Shown here one piece after another: positions 17,015 through 24,765 of a DNA stretch of 58,232 nucleotides; positions within the stretch are counted from its first letter, which is position 1; every line of letters starts with the position of its first letter. The stretch spans positions 1 through 58,232 of the forward strand of contig SVHB01000005.1 of NCBI GenBank assembly GCA_015056005.1, in the 5' to 3' direction. A model generated the notes under the pieces. It saw only the letters and a list, made by a program, of their open reading frames with translations. It was not told the origin of the DNA and made no database searches. Made by a program: the position numbers and the translations under genes. Origin of the DNA: Clostridiales bacterium. GTDB lineage: Bacteria > Bacillota > Clostridia > Christensenellales > UBA1750.

Positions 17015-17746
17015 TCAAGTTATCACGAACCCGCCGCTGACGCCTATGACCTGACCGGTTATGAATGATGCACCTTCGCCCGCCAAAAAGAACGCGGTCT
17101 TTGCAACATCACAAGGGGTGCCCAGCCTGCACATCGGGGTCATATCCACAAGCTCAGATATCGTTTCCTTGGAATGCATGCTGTTCATATCGGTATCGAT
17201 AACGCCCGGCGCGATGCAGTTTACGGTGATCCCGCTTGGGCCCACCTCCTGAGCGAGCGCTTTTGTAAAGCCTATGAGCCCTGCCTTTGAAGCGCTGTAA
17301 GCCACCTCGCAGGAAGCGCCAACCTGTCCCCACATGGAGGAGATGTTGATTATCCTGCCGCTTTTTTGCGATATCATGTCTAGGAGCGCAAGCTTCGAAA
17401 GCAAAAACGCGCTGTCAAGATTGACCGCCATCATCTCCCGCCAGTCTTCATATGTGGTATCGTTTATCATTTTCTGCATCGATATGCCCGCGTTGTTTAC
17501 AAGCACTTCGATCACACCGATGCTTTCCTTCGCCTTTACAAACAAGGCTTGTGTATCGGAGATGTTTTTCAAATCCGCTTTTATGGCGGCTATCTGACCG
17601 GGGAATTCCTCCGCAAGCTCAAAAGCACTGCTTTCATTCTTGTTATAGCTTATCGCCACCCGCCAGCCGTTTTGAGCAAACTCTCTTGCAATAGCTTTTC
17701 CTATGCCACGGCTGCCGCCTGTTATGAGCACGGTTTTCCTTGACAT
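17015..17746 (-). CDS. ymfI: SDR oxidoreductase, probable elongation factor P 5-aminopentanone reductase (YmfI-like)
   Basis: 243 aa, NAD(P)-dependent short-chain dehydrogenase. Cofactor loop TGGSRGIG, NNAG at about residue 84, catalytic Ser in ISSMWGQVG, and Y-x-x-x-K in YSASKAGLIGFTKAL. The SSMWGQVGASCEV stretch is typical of YmfI, which reduces the 5-aminopentanone group on EF-P, rather than of FabG; a general 3-oxoacyl reductase remains possible. Four bases behind ahcY, so cotranscribed. No efp gene is visible in the window. Confidence 0.8.
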   Translation of the reverse strand: MSRKTVLITGGSRGIGKAIAREFAQNGWRVAISYNKNESSAFELAEEFPGQIAAIKADLKNISDTQALFVKAKESIGVIEVLVNNAGISMQKMINDTTYEDWREMMAVNLDSAFLLSKLALLDMISQKSGRIINISSMWGQVGASCEVAYSASKAGLIGFTKALAQEVGPSGITVNCIAPGVIDTDMNSMHSKETISELVDMTPMCRLGTPCDVAKTAFFLAGEGASFITGQVIGVSGGFVIT

Positions 17747-17750
17747 AGCC

Positions 17751-18989
17751 TTATTCCGCGTCGATATAAGCCTGCTGATCTTCGGTCAATATATCGAGCC
17801 CCAGACCCATCGCGCCTATTTTGAGCATCGCAACTTCCCTGTCGATCTGATCGGGCACATCGTAAAGGTCGGGCTTCATGCTCTTTGCATTCTTTACCAT
17901 ATAGAGCGCGGAGAGCGACTGCAGACCAAAGCTCATATCCATGATATCGGCGGGATGACCGTTGCCGGCGGTGATGTTTACCAGCCTGCCCTCGCTCATG
18001 AGGTTCAGCACCCTGCCGTCCTTCATATAGTAACCGTCGATGAAATCCTTGCGGTTTACGACCTTTTCGGAAAGCTCTTTTAAGTCGACCTTGTTGATCT
18101 CAACATCAAAATGACCCGCGTTTGCCATTATGGCGCCGTCCTTCATCGCTTCAAAATGCCTTTTTACGATAACATCCTTGCAGCCTGTAACGGTTACAAA
18201 AATATCACCTATGGGAGCGGCGTCGTCCATCTTCATGACCCTGAAACCGTCCATAGCGGCTTCAAGTGCTCTGTAGGGATTGATTTCGGTCACTATGACG
18301 TTTGCGCCCATGCCCTTGCCGCGCATGGCAACGCCCTTGCCGCACCAGCCGTAGCCGGCTACGACCAAGGTTTTGCCTGCAACCACAACATTGGTGGCGT
18401 TGAAAATACCGTCCCATACGGACTGGCCCGTGCCGTAACGGTTATCAAAGAGATATTTGCAGTTTGCATCGTTTACTGCAAGCATGGGGAATTTAAGATC
18501 GCCCGCCTTTGCCCTTGCCTTTAGCCTGTGGATACCCGTGGTGGTCTCCTCGCAGCCGCCCCATACTTCTTCGCCGTACTGCTCACACTCGCCGTGCAGA
18601 AGCTTTACAAGGTCGCCGCCGTCGTCAATGATGATATTGGGTCTGCCTTCAAGAGCCTTCTTAAGATGATAGGTGTATTCCTCTTCGTTTACGCCATGGA
18701 TGGCAAAAACATCAAGGCCGAGATGATCAAGCGCCGCTGCGATATCGTCTCTGGTGGAAAGAGGGTTGCAGCCGGTAGCAAAAACGGTAGCGCCGCCTGC
18801 TTTGAGCACGGTTGCAAGGTACGCGGTCTTTGCTTCAAGGTGGATGCTCATCGCGATCTTCACGCCTTCAAAAGGTCTTTCCTTTTTGAATCTTTCCTCA
18901 AGAGCGCGCATGACTGGCATATAGGAACGGACCCATTCTATCTTTTTAAGCCCTTCGTTATAAAGGGACTTATCCTTAATAATACTCAT
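17751..18989 (-). CDS. ahcY: Adenosylhomocysteinase
   Basis: 412 aa, hydrolyses S-adenosylhomocysteine to adenosine and homocysteine, clearing the product of methylation. Seen: IHLEAKTAYLATVL, TGCNPLSTRDDIAAAL, the NAD-binding segment VVAGYGWCGKGVAMRGKGMGA and a YMKDGRVLNLMSEGRLVN C-terminal region. GGAGG precedes the ATG. The length and the missing insertion near the NAD domain fit the archaeal/thermophile-like bacterial form. No SAH riboswitch is evident in the roughly 20-base leader. Forms an operon with the SDR gene. Confidence 0.96.
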   Translation of the reverse strand: MSIIKDKSLYNEGLKKIEWVRSYMPVMRALEERFKKERPFEGVKIAMSIHLEAKTAYLATVLKAGGATVFATGCNPLSTRDDIAAALDHLGLDVFAIHGVNEEEYTYHLKKALEGRPNIIIDDGGDLVKLLHGECEQYGEEVWGGCEETTTGIHRLKARAKAGDLKFPMLAVNDANCKYLFDNRYGTGQSVWDGIFNATNVVVAGKTLVVAGYGWCGKGVAMRGKGMGANVIVTEINPYRALEAAMDGFRVMKMDDAAPIGDIFVTVTGCKDVIVKRHFEAMKDGAIMANAGHFDVEINKVDLKELSEKVVNRKDFIDGYYMKDGRVLNLMSEGRLVNITAGNGHPADIMDMSFGLQSLSALYMVKNAKSMKPDLYDVPDQIDREVAMLKIGAMGLGLDILTEDQQAYIDAE

Positions 18990-19010
18990 AGCTTAATACC
19001 TCCAAAGCAA

Positions 19011-19039
19011 AGAATAACATAAAAACGCCCGCTTTGCAA
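19011..19039 (-). promoter_or_regulatory. Sigma-A promoter of ahcY
   Basis: On the minus strand: TTGCAA, 17-base spacer, TATTCT, 22 bases before the ahcY ATG, divergent from the exoA promoter. Confidence 0.72.
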
Positions 19040-19042
19040 CGA

Positions 19043-19071
19043 TTGTAAACCATTGTCATATATGATAAAAT
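19043..19071 (+). promoter_or_regulatory. Sigma-A promoter of exoA
   Basis: TTGTAA, 17-base spacer, TAAAAT, 31 bases before the exoA ATG. Confidence 0.72.
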
Positions 19072-19101
19072 ATCAAAAACGAACATACGGAGAATTGACA
19101 T

Positions 19102-19857
19102 ATGAAACTTATATCATGGAATGTAAACGGTCTGAGAGCCTGCGTGGGAAAAGGCTTTCTGGATTTCTTTGGCTCAATAGATGCGGACATATTCTCAATA
19201 CAGGAGACCAAGCTGCAGGAGGGGCAGATATCCCTTGACCTGCCCGGATATCACCAGTATTGGAACAGCGCTGTCAAAAAGGGCTACTCCGGCACAGCGA
19301 TATTCACCAGGATCGAGCCCATTTCGGTTTCCTACGATATGGGAATAGAGGAACACGATACCGAAGGTCGTATCATCTGCCTTGAATTTGAAAAGTTTTA
19401 TCTCGTTTGCGTCTATGTTCCCAACGCACAAAGAGGGCTCACCCGCCTTGACTACAGGATGAAATGGGAGGACGATTTCAGGAATTATCTTGGCGCTCTA
19501 AGTGAAAAGAAGAGCGTTATCGTCTGCGGAGACTTAAACGTAGCCCATAAGGAGATCGACCTGAAAAACCCAAAATCCAACAGAAACAACGCCGGCTTTA
19601 CAGATGAGGAACGAGACAAGTTCACACAGCTTTTAGCCAGCGGCTTTACAGACAGCTTCAGACATCTTTATCCCGATGCGACCGGCGCATACACATGGTG
19701 GAGCTATATGTACAACGCAAGAGCCAACAACGCGGGGTGGCGTATAGACTACTTCCTTGTCTCAAACGACGCTTCAAAGAACATAACCGATGCAAAAATA
19801 CATCCCGATATCATGGGCAGCGACCATTGCCCCGTGGAACTTGATATGTCGTTTTAA
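19102..19857 (+). CDS. exoA: Exodeoxyribonuclease III / AP endonuclease
   Basis: 251 aa, Xth/ExoA family DNA repair enzyme acting at abasic sites. The motif order is complete: ISWNVNGLRA, QETKLQ (metal Glu), YVPNAQRG, CGDLNVAH (catalytic Asp and Asn), the WRIDYFLVS segment and GSDHCPVEL with the catalytic His near the C-terminus. Length is normal. CGGAG precedes the ATG. Single-gene unit with its own promoter; a stem-loop at 19866-19907 follows. Confidence 0.97.
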   Translation: MKLISWNVNGLRACVGKGFLDFFGSIDADIFSIQETKLQEGQISLDLPGYHQYWNSAVKKGYSGTAIFTRIEPISVSYDMGIEEHDTEGRIICLEFEKFYLVCVYVPNAQRGLTRLDYRMKWEDDFRNYLGALSEKKSVIVCGDLNVAHKEIDLKNPKSNRNNAGFTDEERDKFTQLLASGFTDSFRHLYPDATGAYTWWSYMYNARANNAGWRIDYFLVSNDASKNITDAKIHPDIMGSDHCPVELDMSF

Positions 19858-19865
19858 GCGTTTCT

Positions 19866-19910
19866 TTCATATATTGTATTGCGGAGATTTCCGCAGCGAT
19901 ATATGAAGGG
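19866..19910 (+). promoter_or_regulatory. Two-step hairpin reaching the ribosome site of the Cys-rich mini-gene
   Basis: Outer stem TTCATATAT (19866-19874) with ATATATGAA (19899-19907), inner stem TGCGGA/TCCGCA with loop GATT. The 3' arm runs into the GAAGGG ribosome site (19905-19910), so folding could limit translation. It may also be the exoA 3' hairpin, but it has no T-run. Confidence 0.5.
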
Positions 19911-19919
19911 ATGATATTT

Positions 19920-20078
19920 ATGGCATGCGGCTGCAATCGTAGGCACTATATAAACTCATGCTATTCCTCCATCTGCCCCGGCGGCTGCCTGAGGTATGTG
20001 GGCGGAAGGTATGTCTGCTCGTGCATCAGCCCTTATTCCTATCAGGCTCAGGAACCTTATTGCCCCTATAACAACTGA
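19920..20078 (+). CDS. Cys-rich 52-residue mini-protein (not previously recognised)
   Basis: An ATG nine bases after GAAGGG opens a 52-codon frame to TGA at 20076, immediately followed by an intrinsic terminator. The product has eight Cys (residues 3, 5, 14, 19, 23, 33, 35, 48) in C-x-C and C-x3-C spacings, is rich in Tyr and Gly, and starts MACGCNRRHYINSCYS. There is no hydrophobic signal peptide. The even Cys count and Tyr/Gly content could suit a spore-coat-like, metal-binding or modified peptide; none is proven. A good ribosome site, compact gene and tight terminator support a real gene. Confidence 0.62.
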   Translation: MACGCNRRHYINSCYSSICPGGCLRYVGGRYVCSCISPYSYQAQEPYCPYNN

Positions 20079-20079
20079 A

Positions 20080-20107
20080 AAAGGCGGTTTTTACCGCCTT
20101 TTATTTA
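20080..20107. terminator. Bidirectional terminator
   Basis: AAAGGCGGT-TTTT-ACCGCCTTT followed by TTATTTATTT; on the minus strand the stem is followed by TTTTTCAG. It closes the Cys-rich mini-gene and the convergent HD-domain gene, overlapping the last codons of the latter. Confidence 0.85.
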
Positions 20108-20784
20108 TTTATACAGCTTTCAAGCGCGCTTCTGCCCTTATCATACGGAGATGATACCTCCCAAAGCAGAGCGTTATAAAAATCGACCGCCGCTTTTTGT
20201 CGGGATATCGCGATCTCCTTGCCCCTAAAAGTAAAGAACTTTGAATAAAGTCTTTCCAGCTTGTACTTATATTCCTGCAAAAATGAAAAATCACACTCGC
20301 TGTCGCTTCCGTCACAAACCGACCCGTCTTCGTTCATCGTGTAAATCGGCTCGTTTACCTGACCTTTATAAACGAGCGTTCTTGCGATACCCAGCGCGCC
20401 CGCGACATCGACCTTATCGGAATCAAAAAGTATTTTGGCCTCGATCGACTTTGGCGGAGCATCCTTTCTGAAGCGATGCGATCTTATGCACTCGCTCACG
20501 CGCTCAGCAAATTCAACATCAAATCCGTTTCGAAGAAGGAATCCCTTTGCCTTTTCAGCTCCCACCTGCGCATGGCAGAGCTTCGGATTTTCAAATTGCT
20601 CTTTTCTTCCCACATCGTGCAGAAGGCAAGCGGTTATGAGTACATCCATATCAACATCTTCTTCTGTTTTCGCAATATCCAGAGCTGTATACAACACACG
20701 GTAAATATGTTCCTTGTCATGTGCGGCATCATCCATTGATGAGAGCATATACTCTTCGATCAGATCATACGTCTCTTTGTTCAT
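20101..20784 (-). CDS. HD-domain phosphohydrolase
   Basis: 227 aa. Metal ligands of the HD superfamily are visible: H22-type His in DAAHDKEHIYRVL, the HD pair in CLLHDVGRKEQF, His in IRSHRF and Asp in ILFDSDKVDVAGA. This matches the YedJ/YpgQ-like nucleotide phosphohydrolase group, though the substrate cannot be read. It lies 8 bases after the zinc-ribbon mini-gene on the same strand and probably shares its transcript. Confidence 0.88.
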   Translation of the reverse strand: MNKETYDLIEEYMLSSMDDAAHDKEHIYRVLYTALDIAKTEEDVDMDVLITACLLHDVGRKEQFENPKLCHAQVGAEKAKGFLLRNGFDVEFAERVSECIRSHRFRKDAPPKSIEAKILFDSDKVDVAGALGIARTLVYKGQVNEPIYTMNEDGSVCDGSDSECDFSFLQEYKYKLERLYSKFFTFRGKEIAISRQKAAVDFYNALLWEVSSPYDKGRSALESCINK

Positions 20785-20792
20785 ATCTGTAT

Positions 20793-21002
20793 TTACCTTT
20801 CCGAATAATCAACAATTACCTTTTTGCAGTTCTCACAAATAAACGCAGGTGCCTGAGGATTCCAGAAATTGCTTTTTGAAAGAAGTGTATCATTGATTCC
20901 CGGATTCAGCCAAGCCCTGTGCTTTTTGCGGGCAAAGAAAAATAATCTTGCGCTCTGTACATATCCCGCTTCCATTTCTCTTCCGCAGAACGGACAATTC
21001 AT
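20793..21002 (-). CDS. Small zinc-ribbon protein (PF20097-like)
   Basis: 69 aa from the ATG at 21002 (GGGGTG lies 5 bases upstream; an upstream in-frame GTG at 21011 is less likely). CPFCGREMEAGYVQSAR at the N-terminus and CENCKKVIVDY at the C-terminus form one zinc ribbon around a basic middle (RKKHRAW). Widespread in Clostridia with unknown role. First gene of a pair with the HD hydrolase. Confidence 0.8.
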   Translation of the reverse strand: MNCPFCGREMEAGYVQSARLFFFARKKHRAWLNPGINDTLLSKSNFWNPQAPAFICENCKKVIVDYSER

Positions 21003-21061
21003 ATACTTCACCCCATATAAAACGATATCCTTTTACAGAATATTACCACAAAAATGCATTC

Positions 21062-21090
21062 TTGTGAATTGGACAAAGGTAATGTATAAT
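21062..21090 (+). promoter_or_regulatory. Sigma-A promoter of pepD
   Basis: TTGTGA, 17-base spacer, TATAAT, 33 bases before the ATG. Confidence 0.78.
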
Positions 21091-21122
21091 GGTTCATATA
21101 TCGTTTTGAAAGGAGCTTTTTT

Positions 21123-22571
21123 ATGAGCGTTTTACATAATTGCGAGCCCAAAAAGGTTTTCGAGTTTTTTGAGCTGCTCTCATCTGTTCCCCATGGTTCG
21201 GGCAACACCAAGCAGATCTCCGATCTTTGCGTGAAGTTTGCTTTGGAGCGCGGTCTTGAGGTGCATCAGGACGAAACAAACAACGTCATCATCGTAAAGA
21301 GCGCTTCAAGCGGCTACGAGGACGCCGACCCCATCATCCTTCAGGGGCATCTGGATATGGTATGCGCAAGCATCGAAAACTGCCCTGTTGACCTTACAAA
21401 GCAGGGCCCTCAGCTTGCAGTGGACGGCGATTGGGTACACGCCGTCGGCACCTCCCTCGGCGGCGATAACGGCATCGCCGTTGCCATGATAATGGCGATT
21501 CTTGACGACAACACCCTTTCCCACCCAAGGCTTGAAGCCGTGTTCACAGTCGATGAAGAAACGGGCATGGACGGCGCACAGGCGCTTGATATGTCTTTGC
21601 TCAAGGGCAGAAAGCTGATAAACCTTGATTCCGAGGACGAAGGCGTGATAACCGCGGGCTGCGCAGGCGGCGTCAGGGTAAACTGCACACTGCCGGCAAA
21701 GAGAGAGACTATACCCGAAGGCTTCCAATTGGCAAAGCTTGAAATATCCGGTCTTTCCGGCGGTCACAGCGGCGTTGATATCGATAAGGGCAGAGCAAGC
21801 TCCAACAAGCTCATGGCGCGCTTTTTGAATGCCTGTGCAAACAAATTCGATATCCGCATAGTCTCCCTTGACGGCGGCACGCTGGATAACGTTATCGCCT
21901 CAAACACCGTGTGCACTCTTGCAGCAAGCAAAGCCGATATGGACGGCATCAAAGCTCTTTCGGAAAAATACGACGCAATATACAAAAACGAGTATTCCAC
22001 AGGCGATCCCGGCGTCTGCCTCACCTTTACGCAAACTTACGGCGATGACCTTTGCGTGATAAAGCAGGACAGCTTAAACATTATTTACGTACTCATGAAC
22101 ACTCCCTTCGGCGTACAGCACATGAGCATGGATATCCCCGGTCTTGTTCAGACCTCTCTCAACTTAGGACCGCTGCATCTGAAAGAGCAGCTGGAGTTCA
22201 GCTTCTCACTGCGCTCCTCCATACTCTCCCAGAAGGAATACATGGTAGAGCAGCTTGAGAGCATCATAAAAAACGCCGGCGGCAGCATTTCCACCCATAA
22301 CAGCTATCCCGGCTGGGAGTTCAACAAAAACTCCGAGCTTCGTCAGCTTATCATCAACACCTACAAGGAAATGACCGGCGAAGATATGATAGTTACCGCC
22401 ATCCACGGCGGGCTCGAATGCGGTCTGTTCATCGACAAAACGCCCGGGCTTGACTGCGTATCGCTTGGTCCCAACATGCGCGATGTTCATTCCGTGCGCG
22501 AACGCCTGAGCATATCCTCGACCGCAAGACTGTATGAGCTTATGATCAAAGTTTTAAGCGATGCAAAGTAA
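21123..22571 (+). CDS. pepD: Aminoacyl-histidine dipeptidase (M20 family)
   Basis: 482 aa, cytoplasmic di-zinc dipeptidase (carnosinase-like PepD, Xaa-His and broader dipeptides). Seen: LQGHLDMVC with the first metal His and Asp, DNGIAVAM bridging Asp, VDEETGMDGA with the catalytic Glu pair, SGGHSGVDIDKGR in the lid domain, and the C-terminal HGGLECGLF and GPNMRDVHSVRE metal region. Length matches E. coli PepD (485). GGAG ribosome site, own promoter and terminator. Confidence 0.96.
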   Translation: MSVLHNCEPKKVFEFFELLSSVPHGSGNTKQISDLCVKFALERGLEVHQDETNNVIIVKSASSGYEDADPIILQGHLDMVCASIENCPVDLTKQGPQLAVDGDWVHAVGTSLGGDNGIAVAMIMAILDDNTLSHPRLEAVFTVDEETGMDGAQALDMSLLKGRKLINLDSEDEGVITAGCAGGVRVNCTLPAKRETIPEGFQLAKLEISGLSGGHSGVDIDKGRASSNKLMARFLNACANKFDIRIVSLDGGTLDNVIASNTVCTLAASKADMDGIKALSEKYDAIYKNEYSTGDPGVCLTFTQTYGDDLCVIKQDSLNIIYVLMNTPFGVQHMSMDIPGLVQTSLNLGPLHLKEQLEFSFSLRSSILSQKEYMVEQLESIIKNAGGSISTHNSYPGWEFNKNSELRQLIINTYKEMTGEDMIVTAIHGGLECGLFIDKTPGLDCVSLGPNMRDVHSVRERLSISSTARLYELMIKVLSDAK

Positions 22572-22581
22572 ATAGATGTAC

Positions 22582-22618
22582 AAATCCCGCAGAGCAAATA
22601 TTTCCTGCGGGATTTTCC
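22582..22618 (+). terminator. Terminator of pepD
   Basis: AAATCCCGCAG / CTGCGGGATTT with a 12-base loop, then TTCC. Confidence 0.8.
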
Positions 22619-22675
22619 TTGCATCAAAAGCACAAAAGCATATGAGTCAAACGAGCATAACCTACCTGTTTTTCG

Positions 22676-22755
22676 AAAAAAAAAGCAAGGGACTACGCAT
22701 AAGCGCAGCCCCTTCGCAGTGCAGCGGAACATATGATCAGCGAATATGTACCGCC
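22676..22755 (-). ncRNA. Candidate small RNA (about 80 nt), unknown family
   Basis: In the 346-base gene-free gap between pepD and degV the minus strand shows a full transcription unit: a promoter (22762-22789), a predicted start near 22755, a hairpin GCGG-ACATAT/ATATGT-CCGC (22724-22754), and a hairpin AAGGGGCTGCGC/GCGTAGTCCCTT (22687-22714) with a nine-T run (22676-22684). The second stem has two mismatches on the plus strand but G-U pairs on the minus strand, so it is built for the minus RNA. No ORF of useful length lies inside. Confidence 0.55.
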
Positions 22756-22761
22756 AATCTC

Positions 22762-22789
22762 ATTATAATATATATGTAGAAAAAATCAA
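22762..22789 (-). promoter_or_regulatory. Sigma-A promoter of the candidate small RNA
   Basis: On the minus strand: TTGATT, 16-base spacer, TATAAT. Confidence 0.62.
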
Positions 22790-22917
22790 CTACCTTTTGC
22801 AAAAAAATCATGCCAATATTGCTGATTTTCACAAAAAATCACATTTTTCCATATTTTCGTACAAAAAAATTACTGTACAAAGCGCGAAAAAACGCGATTT
22901 AAGGCTATGCTTAAAGC

Positions 22918-23805
22918 TTAGTCCTCACGCTTTGCGCCCCAGAAGAAAAGGGCAACGGTCCCCGGACCGGTATGGCTTCCGATGGTGGTGCCAATGGAAT
23001 TTATGACGACCCTGCCGCTGAGCTTGGGGAATTTTGCTTCAACAAGATCAGCTACAGCCCTTGCATCCTCGTAACAGTCGGACTGAGAGATATAGCATTT
23101 GCCGCTGTAGGAAGTTCCATTATCCGCAAACGCTTCCATCCTTGAAACGATCTCCTTTATGACCTTTGCCTTGCCGCGGATCTTGTTTCTGGGGATGAGC
23201 TTGCCGTCAGCGTCCATATTGAGAAGAGGACAGATATTGAATATGCCGCCGAAAAGACCCGCAGCCTTGGATATCCTGCCGCCCTTCACATAGAAGGAAA
23301 GGTCGGTGGAGAAGAACCAGTGATGGAGCCTGAGCTTATTATCCTCAGCCCATCTGAAAAGCTCTTCAATACCCATGCCGGAATCCTTGAGGTCAGCAAG
23401 GCGATCCATGAAAAGGCCGAAGCCGGAGGAGGCGGCGAGGGAATCGACCACATATACCTTTCTTTCCGGATACTGCTCCATAGCGATGGCAGCAGCGTTC
23501 TTTGCAGAATTAAAGGAGCCCGATATACCGGAAGAAAGGGAGATGTGCAGAACATCCCTGCCCTCTTTCAGAAAGCCGGTGAAATAATTGAGGTATTCGG
23601 AAATGTTTACCTGAGATGTTTTGGGCTCTGCGCCGTTTTTCAGTCTTGCATAGAATTCTTCAAACGTCATGGTCTGGCCAAGGTCATCGGTGTATTCTTC
23701 GTCATCAAGGCTGTAATGGAAGCAGATATAGTCAATGCCGCGCTTTTCAAAATGTTCCTTGGAAAGATCGGCGGTCGAGCAGCAGCTGAGTACGAAATCG
23801 GTCAT
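22918..23805 (-). CDS. DegV family fatty-acid binding protein
   Basis: 295 aa from the ATG at 23805, with GGGAGGT upstream; the frame extends 13 codons further without similarity. Typical DegV features: an N-terminal strand with CCSTADLSKEHF, the T/S-x-x-S-x-S segments (GAEPKTSQVNISEYL and HISLSSGISGSFNSAKNAA), VVDSLAASSGFG and the C-terminal GTTIGSHTGPGTVALFF. DegV (FakB-like) proteins bind fatty acids for phosphorylation by FakA. No fakA is adjacent, so substrate use is by family only. Confidence 0.92.
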   Translation of the reverse strand: MTDFVLSCCSTADLSKEHFEKRGIDYICFHYSLDDEEYTDDLGQTMTFEEFYARLKNGAEPKTSQVNISEYLNYFTGFLKEGRDVLHISLSSGISGSFNSAKNAAAIAMEQYPERKVYVVDSLAASSGFGLFMDRLADLKDSGMGIEELFRWAEDNKLRLHHWFFSTDLSFYVKGGRISKAAGLFGGIFNICPLLNMDADGKLIPRNKIRGKAKVIKEIVSRMEAFADNGTSYSGKCYISQSDCYEDARAVADLVEAKFPKLSGRVVINSIGTTIGSHTGPGTVALFFWGAKRED

Positions 23806-23904
23806 AGTGTTTACCTCCCATGTTTGCACATTTGTGCCGTTCATGATTGTAATTTATATTAGACCGATTTACAAGAAACGATGCACAAAATCATCTCTAC
23901 AAAT

Positions 23905-23955
23905 AAAAAACGGGCGGTAGAATCGTATCCACTGTGATTCTACCGCCCGTTTTTT
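23905..23955. terminator. Strong bidirectional terminator
   Basis: A 20-bp stem AAAAAACGGGCGGTAGAATC / GATTCTACCGCCCGTTTTTT with an 11-base loop. It serves the minus-strand HTH membrane gene at 23974. Confidence 0.88.
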
Positions 23956-23973
23956 GCTTATTTCAAAGCTTTT

Positions 23974-24558
23974 TTATTTTTTCATTCTGCGCTTTACGTT
24001 AAAGCCCAATACTACAAGTATTTCTGCGGGAACAAGCACAAAAAGCAGCTGCCACGGGTCATATGCCCTTAGAAAATAATATATCAGAAGGAAAATCCCC
24101 AGCACCAGTGCGCAGGTTATAAACATATTGTACCTGCCCTTATGCCAGATCGAGTTGAGCACAAGAAGAGTTATCAGCGATATCGGTACAGCCAGCATAA
24201 ACATCCAGAACTCAATAGAGCCCATTATCCAGAATATCACAAACACCAAAAGCGCCAGGGTCCACACCCCGAGCAAGCTTATGGCGATGATGACATTTTC
24301 GTTGAACGGGCGCGACGATCCGTTTATCGGCTCAGGTTCCCACGCGCTGTGAGCAGACAGCATATAGTCAACGCTCACGCCCATGATCTCAGCAATGCTT
24401 TTTATCACACCCGCATCCGGCAGGGATTCTGCGCGTTCCCATTTGGATACTGCCTTATCCGAATAGTTCAAAAGCGCGCCAAGCTCGGCCTGAGTCATGC
24501 CCCTGCCCGTCCTGAGCTCTATCAGATTTCCCGCAAAAACGACCTTCAGGTCTTCCAT
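23974..24558 (-). CDS. XRE-family HTH regulator with C-terminal membrane helices
   Basis: 194 aa. Residues about 5-65 are a Cro/CI-type HTH (NLIELRTGRGMTQAELGALL, then SDKAVSKWERAESLPD). Residues about 88-190 hold four hydrophobic segments, so the DNA-binding part is tethered to the membrane. The ATG at 24558 is preceded by CGGAGG; the frame also opens at TTG 24561. Such proteins often sense envelope state or antibiotics; target genes are unknown. No partner gene is cotranscribed. Confidence 0.88.
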   Translation of the reverse strand: MEDLKVVFAGNLIELRTGRGMTQAELGALLNYSDKAVSKWERAESLPDAGVIKSIAEIMGVSVDYMLSAHSAWEPEPINGSSRPFNENVIIAISLLGVWTLALLVFVIFWIMGSIEFWMFMLAVPISLITLLVLNSIWHKGRYNMFITCALVLGIFLLIYYFLRAYDPWQLLFVLVPAEILVVLGFNVKRRMKK

Positions 24559-24765
24559 CAAAACCTCCGAAAATTACATCGTTATACACTTTATTTTACC
24601 ATATCCGCCGCTTTGCCGCAATTATGTTTTGTTCACAAAATATGCATAAAAAACTTATGCTATCGTTTTAACTATTTGCTTGTAATGGAATTGGAATTAT
24701 GTTAGTATAACATTGTTAAATTATAATATAAGACGTAGAATTCATATAAATGGAGTAGATGTATT

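Noticed and set aside
17015..17746. Naming the SDR FabG
   Set aside because: No fatty-acid genes are nearby and the SSMWGQ segment points to the YmfI group.
22790..22917. AT-rich stretch after degV as a terminator or gene
   Set aside because: Short TTTAAG/CTTAAA and TCGCG/CGCG repeats are too weak, and there is no coding frame with a start site.
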